Shown here one piece after another: positions 8,850-17,094 of a DNA stretch of 40,054 bases. The notes below the pieces were generated by a model, which was given only the letters and a program-made list of their open reading frames with translations, was not told the DNA's origin and made no database searches. The stretch is from Pirellulales bacterium. GTDB taxonomy: Bacteria > Planctomycetota > Planctomycetia > Pirellulales > UBA1268. A program made the position numbers and the translations under genes. Position 1 is the stretch's first letter. Each line of letters opens with the position of its first letter. The stretch covers positions 1 through 40,054 of the forward strand of contig JAQWMC010000024.1 of NCBI GenBank assembly GCA_029246985.1, written 5' to 3'.

Positions 8850-9844
8850 CGCAATTAGTCGCCCAACATCATCTCGCCTCTCCCCCATCATCTGTCATTT
8901 CTGATGCATCGACACGCCCTCGAGATGCATCAAGGCGTACTGTGCTCGCGGATGCCTCTCAACTCGTGAGACCGCGTATCGCAATGATGGTGCTTGTAAC
9001 TGTGTTTGCAGCAATGTGGCTCACATCAGGTTCTCGCGAATTGAATTGGTTATCTGTTGTCGGCGTTTTATTTGGCACAGCAGTCGTAGCAGCGAGTTCA
9101 AGTATCGCAAATCAGATACTTGAAAGACATACAGATAGGCTGATGGCTCGTACGGCGTCACGGCCTCTTGCTGCTGGACGACTGTCAAATCGCTCTGCCT
9201 GGCTTCTCGTTGTAGTAGGTTTCATTGGAGGCTCTGGATGCGTGTGGTTGGCCGGAAACCTGCAGGCTGCATGCGTGGCAATGCTTACGTGGGTTCTTTA
9301 CGTAGGGGTCTATACGCCACTAAAAAGAATCACCCCACTCAATACGGCAATTGGTGCTGTGGCAGGTGCCTTGCCCATTGCGATTGGCTGGCTTGCAGCA
9401 GATGGACCGCAGCAGTTACTAGCTGGTGATATTTCTGCATCGCTCGCTGTAGCAGCCCTTGGCACAGTGCTTTATCTATGGCAGTTCCCTCACTTCATGG
9501 CCATTGCCTGGCTCTATCGCAAACAGTACGACTTGGCGGATCTTAAAATGCTCACTGTTACTGACCCTAGCGGTTTACGAGCAGCGGGTCAGTCTTTAGC
9601 AGCAGCTCTCGCCATGATTCCAGTAAGTTTGGCAATGGCAGTACCAAGCGGCAGTATCCGGATGTTTCTCACTGCGGCACTTGCATCTACCGTGTACGTG
9701 CTCGTTTCCGTAAACTTTGCTTTCCGACGAGATGATCGGTCCGCTCGTATTCTCCTCTTCACTTCGTTGGGCGTACTTTTGATTCTTATGACGTCTGCAG
9801 TAGCCTTTAGTGCTCCAAAGATATTGACAGGTTCGTACCTCTAG
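8846..9844 (+). CDS. ctaB: Protohaem IX farnesyltransferase (haem O synthase)
   Basis: Attaches a farnesyl group to haem b to give haem O, the substrate of the CtaA protein encoded just upstream. The 332-residue membrane prenyltransferase shows the UbiA-family motif at N89-P107, with spaced acidic residues and ARTASRPL, and a second conserved region LWQFPHFMAIAWLYRKQYDLADLKML. GTG at 8846 is chosen because CGGAGGG lies at the right distance and it overlaps the ctaA stop as GTGA. The longer in-frame start (8777) would overlap ctaA by 73 bases. Confidence 0.92.
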   Translation: MTQLVAQHHLASPPSSVISDASTRPRDASRRTVLADASQLVRPRIAMMVLVTVFAAMWLTSGSRELNWLSVVGVLFGTAVVAASSSIANQILERHTDRLMARTASRPLAAGRLSNRSAWLLVVVGFIGGSGCVWLAGNLQAACVAMLTWVLYVGVYTPLKRITPLNTAIGAVAGALPIAIGWLAADGPQQLLAGDISASLAVAALGTVLYLWQFPHFMAIAWLYRKQYDLADLKMLTVTDPSGLRAAGQSLAAALAMIPVSLAMAVPSGSIRMFLTAALASTVYVLVSVNFAFRRDDRSARILLFTSLGVLLILMTSAVAFSAPKILTGSYL

Positions 9845-9895
9845 TTCTTTTTTGTTTTTGAATTACCACACGACTCAAGATATTCGACACGTTTT

Positions 9896-10834
9896 ATGAA
9901 TGCTTCAGCTGCCATTGGCCATGAAAGTCACGGACACCATGGGCCAGTTCTCCAATATCAACCCGGTTTGCCGCTCTCTCGAGGCAAACTTATCATGTGG
10001 TTGTTTCTGTCGACAGAAATCATGTTTTTTGCGGCCTTGCTCGGCAGTTACGTCGTCCTTCGCTTTGGTGCTGCCGTGTGGCCCAAGCCCCATCATGTCC
10101 ACCTGAGTGAGCCAATTGGTGCTTTCAATACGTTTGTGCTCATTTGTTCTAGCGTCACCGTTGTACTTGCACTTGAGGCAGCCCGAGCGAATAAGCGGTC
10201 TCTCGCAAAAGCGTGGATGCTCATTACTCTCATACTGGGCTCTCTTTTTCTTGGTGTGAAAGCATATGAATATTCTTCCAAATTTGACCATGGTATTTAT
10301 CCCTGGGCTCCACGTGGAAGAATTTATGAGCGTCCTGATCTCTATTACGGTTCAGCCGTGCGAGCAAGACTGAGTGATCCGGCAATCCTTGCGAAGTTGA
10401 AGGAGCTCGATGGGCGACCTGAAAACGAACTTTCAGATGCTGAGATCACGGGCCGTCGCCGCCTGAAGCAAGTCAGAGACATGGTTAATAACCCCGATCA
10501 GCAGGCGTTTGATCTTGCAGTTGTTGCAGATCAGATCATGCCACTGCCGGGAGAAGGGCCCGATAGCCATGACCATGGCGGTGGACTCAATGATACATTC
10601 GCATGGCTTCAATTACCGGCCGTGATACCCGGAGGGAATATGTGGGCGAGTACCTATTTCTTCTTGACTGGCTTTCATGCAATCCATGTCATTGTTGGGT
10701 TGATTGTATTTAGTATTTTACTTCTTTATGAACTCGGTCCTAAAACCGCTGGTATGATTGAAAATGCCGGTCTGTATTGGCATTTTGTAGATCTCGTTTG
10801 GATATTTCTTTTTCCACTTTTGTATTTGTTTTGA
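9896..10834 (+). CDS. coxC: Cytochrome c oxidase subunit III with large loop insertion
   Basis: Structural subunit of the oxidase, 312 residues. The core helices are clear: [23 protein letters not shown], then a helix with EAARANK, then KAYEYSSKF, and at the C-terminus [15 protein letters not shown] and a final helix from [11 protein letters not shown]. Bacterial five-helix subunit III proteins are usually near 200 residues. Here about 100 hydrophilic residues (roughly 125-230) sit between the third helix and the FHAIHV helix. The N-terminus is His-rich (GHESHGHH). Confidence 0.9.
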   Translation: MNASAAIGHESHGHHGPVLQYQPGLPLSRGKLIMWLFLSTEIMFFAALLGSYVVLRFGAAVWPKPHHVHLSEPIGAFNTFVLICSSVTVVLALEAARANKRSLAKAWMLITLILGSLFLGVKAYEYSSKFDHGIYPWAPRGRIYERPDLYYGSAVRARLSDPAILAKLKELDGRPENELSDAEITGRRRLKQVRDMVNNPDQQAFDLAVVADQIMPLPGEGPDSHDHGGGLNDTFAWLQLPAVIPGGNMWASTYFFLTGFHAIHVIVGLIVFSILLLYELGPKTAGMIENAGLYWHFVDLVWIFLFPLLYLF

Positions 10835-10880
10835 AGATATTTGTTGAAAATACTTCAGATCGCTTCGTAAGAAGGCAGTT

Positions 10881-11393
10881 ATGAGCAATTCAGAGCCCCA
10901 CAAGAGTTCGAATGTAACGCACGGGCCAATTACTTCTCCAGGTAAGTTGCCTGAAGATATTGAAAGTGTTGCAGAGGACGAGCAAGCACATGAGCAGCAT
11001 GGCGGAATAATGCAGTACATGGCTGTGTTCGTCGCTCTATGCTTCTTGACAACAATGTCGTTCTTGACCTATTCGCCCTACTGGCCGTGGAGAGATGAGC
11101 CGCAAGTCGGCTGGGCCTTCATGATGGCAGTTTCGTGTACCAAGGCATTGCTTGTAGTGCTCTTTTTCATGCATGTCCTATGGGAGGCCAACTGGAAGTA
11201 CGTGCTCACAATTCCTGCAGCTATGATGGCCATCTTCCTGACCATTATGTTGATACCAGATATTGGCCTGCGGAACCGTATGGTTGCTCAGGAACGTGCC
11301 CTCCACATGGCCCGTGGGTCCGATGTTTTGCTGTTAGAGAAAGCTGCATCCGCTGATTCATCAGGTGAAGTTGAGAAGCATGATCACGAATAA
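10881..11393 (+). CDS. Cytochrome c oxidase subunit IV (prokaryotic type)
   Basis: A 170-residue membrane protein with three helices at about 46-64, 78-99 and 107-126, and the family-like segments TKALLVVLFFMHVLWE and IPAAMMAIFLTIML. The N-terminal 40 residues and the C-terminal 40 residues are polar. Members of this family stabilise the oxidase and are small accessory subunits. It follows coxC by 46 bases, and its 3' end overlaps sco. The assignment rests on context plus the helix pattern. Confidence 0.85.
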   Translation: MSNSEPHKSSNVTHGPITSPGKLPEDIESVAEDEQAHEQHGGIMQYMAVFVALCFLTTMSFLTYSPYWPWRDEPQVGWAFMMAVSCTKALLVVLFFMHVLWEANWKYVLTIPAAMMAIFLTIMLIPDIGLRNRMVAQERALHMARGSDVLLLEKAASADSSGEVEKHDHE

Positions 11394-12054
11394 AATACGA
11401 AGTAAAAAGCGACTGTCCGCCTTCCTGGTACTTCTGGCCACCTGCTTCATTGGCTGTGGCGATTCCAGTGACTTCGAAAAGGTGCAGACTCGTTCGAAGC
11501 CTGTCAGCCTAAACGAAAGTCAAAGTGCCCCCGATGCGACTCAGATTTCACTGGGTGAACCTGCGGCGAGATTTGAACTGACGGACCAAGAGGGGAATCA
11601 GTTCGATTCGGTAAACCTGAAAGGCAAGGTGTGGATGGGAAGTGTTTTTTTTGCCAATTGTCCGGGCCCATGTTTCCGTGAAAATCAGGCAATCGCCGAT
11701 ATCCTTCGTGAGATAGACGATCCGAATTTTGTTGCTGTAAGCCTGACTTGTGATCCTGAGAATGATACTCCTGCCGCGTTGGAGCACTACGCCGACCGTT
11801 TTGAGGCAGATCCTCAGCGATGGAAATTTCTAACCGGTGATATGGACGTCATTAAAAGGGTTGGCACGAAGACATTTCTGCTGCCAGTAGAAATTGGTGT
11901 GCATTCTGAGCGAGGCGCTGTGTTTGATCGCGAGGGACGACTTCGCGGCAGTTATCATCTGTTGCAGGAAGACAGAGTGGAACGGCTGAAAAAACTTATT
12001 CGTGATGTCCTTGCAGAAGATGATACGACTGCCAAGGCCGAGGGACCGAATTAA
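11380..12054 (+). CDS. SCO1/SenC copper chaperone lipoprotein
   Basis: Thioredoxin-fold protein that delivers copper to the CuA site of subunit II or reduces its cysteines. It has the Sco metal site: C94 and C98 in NCPGPC, and H175 in GVHSERG. The N-terminus has a hydrophobic stretch ending FIGC, a good lipobox, so it is probably anchored at the outer face of the membrane. ATG at 11380 is preferred because GAG precedes it closely; GTG at 11365 is also in frame. It overlaps the subunit IV gene by 14 bases and shares one base with the next gene (TAATG). Confidence 0.92.
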   Translation: MITNKIRSKKRLSAFLVLLATCFIGCGDSSDFEKVQTRSKPVSLNESQSAPDATQISLGEPAARFELTDQEGNQFDSVNLKGKVWMGSVFFANCPGPCFRENQAIADILREIDDPNFVAVSLTCDPENDTPAALEHYADRFEADPQRWKFLTGDMDVIKRVGTKTFLLPVEIGVHSERGAVFDREGRLRGSYHLLQEDRVERLKKLIRDVLAEDDTTAKAEGPN

Positions 12055-12533
12055 TGGGGTATGAGTGGCTTGCGACATTTAATGCGGTCCTCAATGGTAT
12101 CGCCGCTGTACTTCTTGTTCTGGGATGGGCCCTCATTGCTCGTGGTAACTGGAAAGCTCATCGGGCGGTCATGATCGCAGCCTTTTCAGTTTCAACAATT
12201 TTTCTCATCTCATATCTGGCCTACCATTATCTTGTTGGTCATGTTTCGTTCGGTGGGCAGGGGCTAATACGGGTCGTTTACCTCTGTATCTTAGTGTCTC
12301 ATATTATTCTGGCAGTTGCAGTTCCAGTGCTGGCAGTCACCATGTTTGTTCTTGCGTTTCGTGGAAGTTGGCATCGTCATCGACAATTGGGGAAAGTCAC
12401 GTTGCCAATCTGGTTGTATGTATCAGTGACTGGTGTCATCATTTATTTCATGGTGTACGTTCTCTACCCAAGCCGAAAAGGCCATGCCGAAACAGTGCTT
12501 AATCAGAAATGCACGTGTCGTTCTTTGTCATAG
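12054..12533 (+). CDS. DUF420 membrane protein
   Basis: A 159-residue integral membrane protein with four to five hydrophobic helices. Histidines lie near helix ends (WKAHRAVMI, YLAYHYLVGH, VSHIILAV, SWHRHRQLGKVTLP). This is the pattern of the DUF420 family, often found beside sco and ctaB genes and thought to help oxidase assembly, although no exact function is settled. ATG overlaps the sco stop by one base (TAATG), so the two are translationally coupled. The last 12 residues are cysteine-containing and unlike the rest. Confidence 0.85.
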   Translation: MGYEWLATFNAVLNGIAAVLLVLGWALIARGNWKAHRAVMIAAFSVSTIFLISYLAYHYLVGHVSFGGQGLIRVVYLCILVSHIILAVAVPVLAVTMFVLAFRGSWHRHRQLGKVTLPIWLYVSVTGVIIYFMVYVLYPSRKGHAETVLNQKCTCRSLS

Positions 12534-12677
12534 AGAACAACACCATTCACAAAGTCGTCTTTCAAGATCAAAGGACTGGCTGATGATTTGTGTGACCTGT
12601 TTCCAGACAACGTGAAGAGCCGCGTGGAGATTAGTGAAAACCCTTCCGGAGTCTTTGTTTTAGCCGGCACCGAGTAG
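12509..12677 (+). pseudogene. Possible small gene split by a +1 frameshift
   Basis: ATG at 12509 opens a frame that runs to TGA at 12581-12583 (residues MHVSFFVIENNTIHKVVFQD, then a few more). The frame read through the DUF420 stop continues from about 12561 to TAG at 12675-12677 with a protein-like sequence (IKGLADDLCDLF, then NVKSRVEI, then SGVFVLAGTE). Joined by a single-base shift near 12560-12573, they give one strand-helix-strand protein of about 56 residues. It could be a broken gene, a sequencing error, or chance. No ribosome site is visible. Function unknown. Confidence 0.35.
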
Positions 12678-12725
12678 AAAATGATCGTCCCTGTCTTGGT
12701 GGAACGAATCGACTACAATTATTAT

Positions 12726-13070
12726 ATGAAAAGGTATGTGGTGGTCTGGCTACTCGTGTTGATTGTTACCATTGCCGTAGGCAGTGATGCGTGGGGGTGC
12801 CCAACCTGCAAAGACGGGCTGCAGGCAGCTGATAGTGAGGGGGCAAATATAGCTCGCGGATACTTTTATAGCATTCTTTTGATGATTGCTATGCCGTTCA
12901 CGCTTGCTGGATCATTCGGTCTCTATGTCTGGCGAGAGATGCGGCGGCAACAACATGCTGAAGGCAGCGATGCCACCAACATCGTCGTCCCTGTGACCGG
13001 GGTGCCTCATGTTTCCGATGGTTCACCGGGAAGTTCGCATGAAAATCATGTGCCAAGTGTATCGACTTGA
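12726..13070 (+). CDS. Small CxxC membrane protein next to oxidase genes
   Basis: A 114-residue protein of no family I can name. It has an N-terminal signal sequence or helix (about 4-20), then C25-P-T-C28, then a second helix (about 46-66, YFYSILLMIAMPFTLAGSFGLYVW), and a polar His/Ser-rich tail. The cysteine pair would lie just outside the membrane, next to the predicted signal cleavage site. Its place right behind the oxidase and sco genes suggests a role in oxidase or copper-thiol handling (inference). An upstream ATG at 12681 adds 15 residues that do not look like a signal peptide, so 12726 is preferred. Confidence 0.6.
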   Translation: MKRYVVVWLLVLIVTIAVGSDAWGCPTCKDGLQAADSEGANIARGYFYSILLMIAMPFTLAGSFGLYVWREMRRQQHAEGSDATNIVVPVTGVPHVSDGSPGSSHENHVPSVST

Positions 13071-14409
13071 GAATTTGCGATTTTTCCACGCACGAATGCA
13101 GGGTACGACCGCACTCTTTCTTTTGTTCGTACTTAATGGTGCGACTGCATCATCAGCCGTTCAGTCACCAGCAGAATATTTTTCGACCTGGGGGCTTTCT
13201 CCGGCATACGTACAAGAGCAAACTTCGGTCATTGCCGAGCGAAAAGAATTCTCTCTTTCCAGTGGTGAATTCCAACTGATGGTCCGGATGCTGGACCGTT
13301 TTCAGGGGGCCCCAAATCAATGGCGGCAGGAATGGGCAAGTAGTTCAGTTGAATTTGAAAGTGGTCAAGCGAAGGAGTGTCAGGAGCAATGTCGATCCGT
13401 TCGCATGCGGGGGCAGATCACCAAGGTCATCAGAATCACAGCTCCAGACGATGTGGCAATGATCACAAAGTCGAAAGACATCTTTGCAGTACAGCTCGAA
13501 CTGAATAATGCAGAGAAGGCGTGGGTGGTGGTGCCTGATCTTCCTGTTGGTTTATCCGTCGATACGAATCTCCATGAAAAAGGTGGGGCATCAGTGATCC
13601 TGCTTCACGTCCCGGATCGTGCATCAAACACGCAAAACAAAAAGCCGATTCTTGCAGTAGCGATGAGACTGGAATGGTGTCCGCAGACCCCGTTTGGAAG
13701 ACTTGGCATGGACTATGGCCTGTTTACATCGGTTGATGACGGTATGCCTCTACAAGCGTCAGAGGCAGAGGCGTTTTATGCCAGTCTTTCGGCGAGTAAA
13801 AGCCAAATAGATATCCCTGACGCCCCTCTACTCAATGACACATCGCTTGTGTCATTGCTTGACCCTGCCAGTGACTGGTTGCCGCTGCATCGCGGTGATC
13901 AGATAGTGCTCAGTGGAACAGCTCGTCGCATTACAAAAGTTCTTGTGGAACCAGGTCAGTATCAGGACATACTCGGCAGTGATCACTACTGGGAGATTTT
14001 CATTTTTGTTGCGACGCCCCTACTCCAGATTGGCGAGGACTTCCAAGATACATACCCACTTGTTTTCTGTTGTACAGAACTGCCTCAGGGGTTGCCCATT
14101 GGTGAACAAGTGAATGAACCAATTCAAATTGCCGGTTTTATTTTTAAGCGATACCGATATGTCACGCAGCGTTTAAGTCGCCAGAGGAATGGAGCTGGGA
14201 TAGGACGGCCTCAGGAGTCGCCACTGCTCATTGGGAAAAGTCCGTCTTGGTTGCCTGCAAAGCAACCCTTGCAGTTTCCTGGCGGAATGACTTGGTTGCC
14301 TGTCCTCACTGCTCTCGCATTGGTTGTGTGGATTATGAAAGGGTTTTGTCAGAGTAGGCGTCGTTCTCGATTGACAGATACTCTTCCCGACGAAATTCAA
14401 CTTCCATAG
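13039..14409 (+). CDS. Exported protein with internal duplication and C-terminal anchor
   Basis: About 456 residues, not recognised. An N-terminal hydrophobic stretch (about 23-40, FLLFVLNGATASSA) reads as a signal sequence. Near the C-terminus, a single helix (about 417-433) is followed by a basic patch (CQSRRRSR), so most of the protein should lie outside the cytoplasm with a short inner tail. Two copies of a beta-rich unit are visible, at about 121-215 and 287-375 (GQITKVIRI / ARRITKVLVE, then VVVPDLPVGLSV / FCCTELPQGLPIG). ATG at 13039 follows GGGAAG by six bases and overlaps the previous gene by 32 bases; ATG at 13096 is the alternative and has no ribosome site. Position suggests a link with the oxidase cluster. 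Confidence 0.65.
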   Translation: MKIMCQVYRLENLRFFHARMQGTTALFLLFVLNGATASSAVQSPAEYFSTWGLSPAYVQEQTSVIAERKEFSLSSGEFQLMVRMLDRFQGAPNQWRQEWASSSVEFESGQAKECQEQCRSVRMRGQITKVIRITAPDDVAMITKSKDIFAVQLELNNAEKAWVVVPDLPVGLSVDTNLHEKGGASVILLHVPDRASNTQNKKPILAVAMRLEWCPQTPFGRLGMDYGLFTSVDDGMPLQASEAEAFYASLSASKSQIDIPDAPLLNDTSLVSLLDPASDWLPLHRGDQIVLSGTARRITKVLVEPGQYQDILGSDHYWEIFIFVATPLLQIGEDFQDTYPLVFCCTELPQGLPIGEQVNEPIQIAGFIFKRYRYVTQRLSRQRNGAGIGRPQESPLLIGKSPSWLPAKQPLQFPGGMTWLPVLTALALVVWIMKGFCQSRRRSRLTDTLPDEIQLP

Positions 14410-14452
14410 GACTTTTAGGTCAAAAAAATAGTTAGAGAACATCTGATTTCTC

Positions 14453-15597
<1,145 letters not shown>

Positions 15598-15664
15598 TCA
15601 AAAGGTTCGCCAGCCCTCCCAAGTCTCCCTGCCAGCCAGTTCCTTCTGAGCCCGTCGTTTTTAA

Positions 15665-15686
15665 CGGGTAATGCTGCCATTGCCCG
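15665..15686 (+). terminator. Hairpin downstream of mdh
   Basis: CGGGTAATG and CATTGCCCG form a nine-pair stem (one G-U) around a CTGC loop. It is nested inside a wider inverted repeat (15657-15666 with 15700-15709, GTTTTTAACG and CGTTAAAAAC). It probably ends or stabilises the mdh transcript, although no long T tract follows directly. Confidence 0.45.
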
Positions 15687-15803
15687 GATTGTACTACTGC
15701 GTTAAAAACCCGAAGCATGGTGCCATGAACGTGATTGTTTGTGGAGACAGCCGCCAGTCAAAGAAACTGGTATGTGCATCGAGAATTTTGCAGAGGAGCC
15801 GGA

Positions 15804-16529
15804 ATGGTTAATCAAAGTAGCCGCTGGATTGAAGACCACAGTGGCATTCATGGTATGTCATCATGTTGGGATCGCCTGAGTAGCGATCGCTGTGTCCAGC
15901 CTGATGTTATACAAGATCGCGTCTTTTTACCTCTCGGTTACGAGCCGGGGTATGACTATCCACTGCTTGTCTGGCTTCCACAATCGACTGATACTTCCTT
16001 TGACCTGGGTCGTACGATGATGCGGATGAGTCTGCGGAACTATCTTGCGGTGTTGCCTGCTGTTCCCTCTGATTCTGAAAGTTGCTTTCAGGCGATTGAC
16101 GCGATGGTTGAACGATACAGTGTCCATCGTCATCGAGTTTATCTTATTGGAGTTGGAGCAGGTGGGGAGAATGCTTTTCGTTTGGCATGTCAAAATCCAG
16201 AATCATTTGCCGGTGTTGTTTCGGTGAACGGTCAGTTTCCTGTCAATGAAGGCTTGCTAGGTCAGTTTGAGTGTGTTCGCTCGTTGCCGATGATGCTGTG
16301 CTGTGACGAAAGAGCTAACGCGGCTGATTCATTGATGGCCCGTGACATTGATAAAACATTACGGCTCTTTCATGCTGCCGGTGGACTTTTATCACTTCGT
16401 GTGTACCGAGATAAAAGTAAAAGCAGATTTCCTCGGGTGCAGTTGGCAGATATTGTTGGTGATATTGATCGATGGATTATGGATGAGGTTTGCCGTGTGC
16501 CAAATGATCAGGTAACCGCTCTTGTCTAG
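15804..16529 (+). CDS. Alpha/beta-hydrolase-fold protein lacking its nucleophile
   Basis: A 241-residue protein that resembles the esterase/phospholipase group. It has a strand PLLVWLPQ, a helix with FQAIDAMVERYSVHRHRVYLIG, and then the nucleophile-elbow position GVGAGG (116-121). Residue 118 is Gly where an active enzyme has Ser. A candidate acid is present (CCDERA), but the region before the last helix (RVQLADIVGDIDRWIM) lacks the expected His, so the protein is probably not a working hydrolase (inference). ATG at 15804 follows AGAGGAG at good spacing. The next gene begins 29 bases after the stop, which places it at the head of the flagellar run. No signal peptide is seen. Confidence 0.65.
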   Translation: MVNQSSRWIEDHSGIHGMSSCWDRLSSDRCVQPDVIQDRVFLPLGYEPGYDYPLLVWLPQSTDTSFDLGRTMMRMSLRNYLAVLPAVPSDSESCFQAIDAMVERYSVHRHRVYLIGVGAGGENAFRLACQNPESFAGVVSVNGQFPVNEGLLGQFECVRSLPMMLCCDERANAADSLMARDIDKTLRLFHAAGGLLSLRVYRDKSKSRFPRVQLADIVGDIDRWIMDEVCRVPNDQVTALV

Positions 16530-16558
16530 TTCGGACATGCTCAAAGTAAGAAGGCTCT

Positions 16559-17062
16559 ATGATGAAGGAATCGGTAACAGCACTGCAGTCTGACAGTTGG
16601 GGTCATGGGGCGGCTTTGCAAGGAGTCGTAGAAGATGTTGTGAGCGATTTACAACGGCATCATGCTGATACGGGAGTGCCATTGCCCCATGTAGCAGTCG
16701 ATGTTCCTCGTGCTCATAAATTTGATGGCAATATTGCTGTCCTGAAGGAGCTGCTCAGTGTTTGGCTCCGAGATGCGGTGCGGGCTGCCGCTGGTAATGC
16801 GGCGATGGCACGTACTGCAGAAGTTTTGGTTACAAGTGTTGAGTATCCGGATTGTGTCGAGATTGAAATTGCCGATAGTGGTCCGTCACTTGCGGAACGG
16901 CAGGGGCTTGGTGGCGGTGTTGTTGGTCGCGTGCATGTAAGTGTCCAGCAAAACTTGCTTGATCAGGTTCGTGGAGATGTGCGGCTTGATGATTGTGCCG
17001 AGGGCGGTGTGGCGGTGACGTTACGGGTCCCGAAGGCGGTCTCGCAGCGAATGGCTGCTTAA
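16559..17062 (+). CDS. Stand-alone GHKL (HATPase_c-like) protein
   Basis: A 167-residue soluble protein that looks like the ATP-binding half of a histidine kinase or anti-sigma kinase without sensor or dimerisation parts. An N-box-like helix is at 61-76 (VLKELLSVWLRDAVRA, with the usual Asn replaced). The G1 box is EIADSGPS with D106 and G108, a glycine stretch GLGGGVVG is at 116-123, and the closing strand GGVAVTLRVP is at 149-158. The missing Asn, a Mg ligand, makes catalysis doubtful. It sits 32 bases upstream of fliF, so a regulatory role in the flagellar run is possible but unproven. ATG at 16559 or 16562 follows AAGAAGG. Confidence 0.6.
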   Translation: MMKESVTALQSDSWGHGAALQGVVEDVVSDLQRHHADTGVPLPHVAVDVPRAHKFDGNIAVLKELLSVWLRDAVRAAAGNAAMARTAEVLVTSVEYPDCVEIEIADSGPSLAERQGLGGGVVGRVHVSVQQNLLDQVRGDVRLDDCAEGGVAVTLRVPKAVSQRMAA

Positions 17063-17094
17063 TTATTTCGCCTTCCTGAAATGGAGATTTCTGC

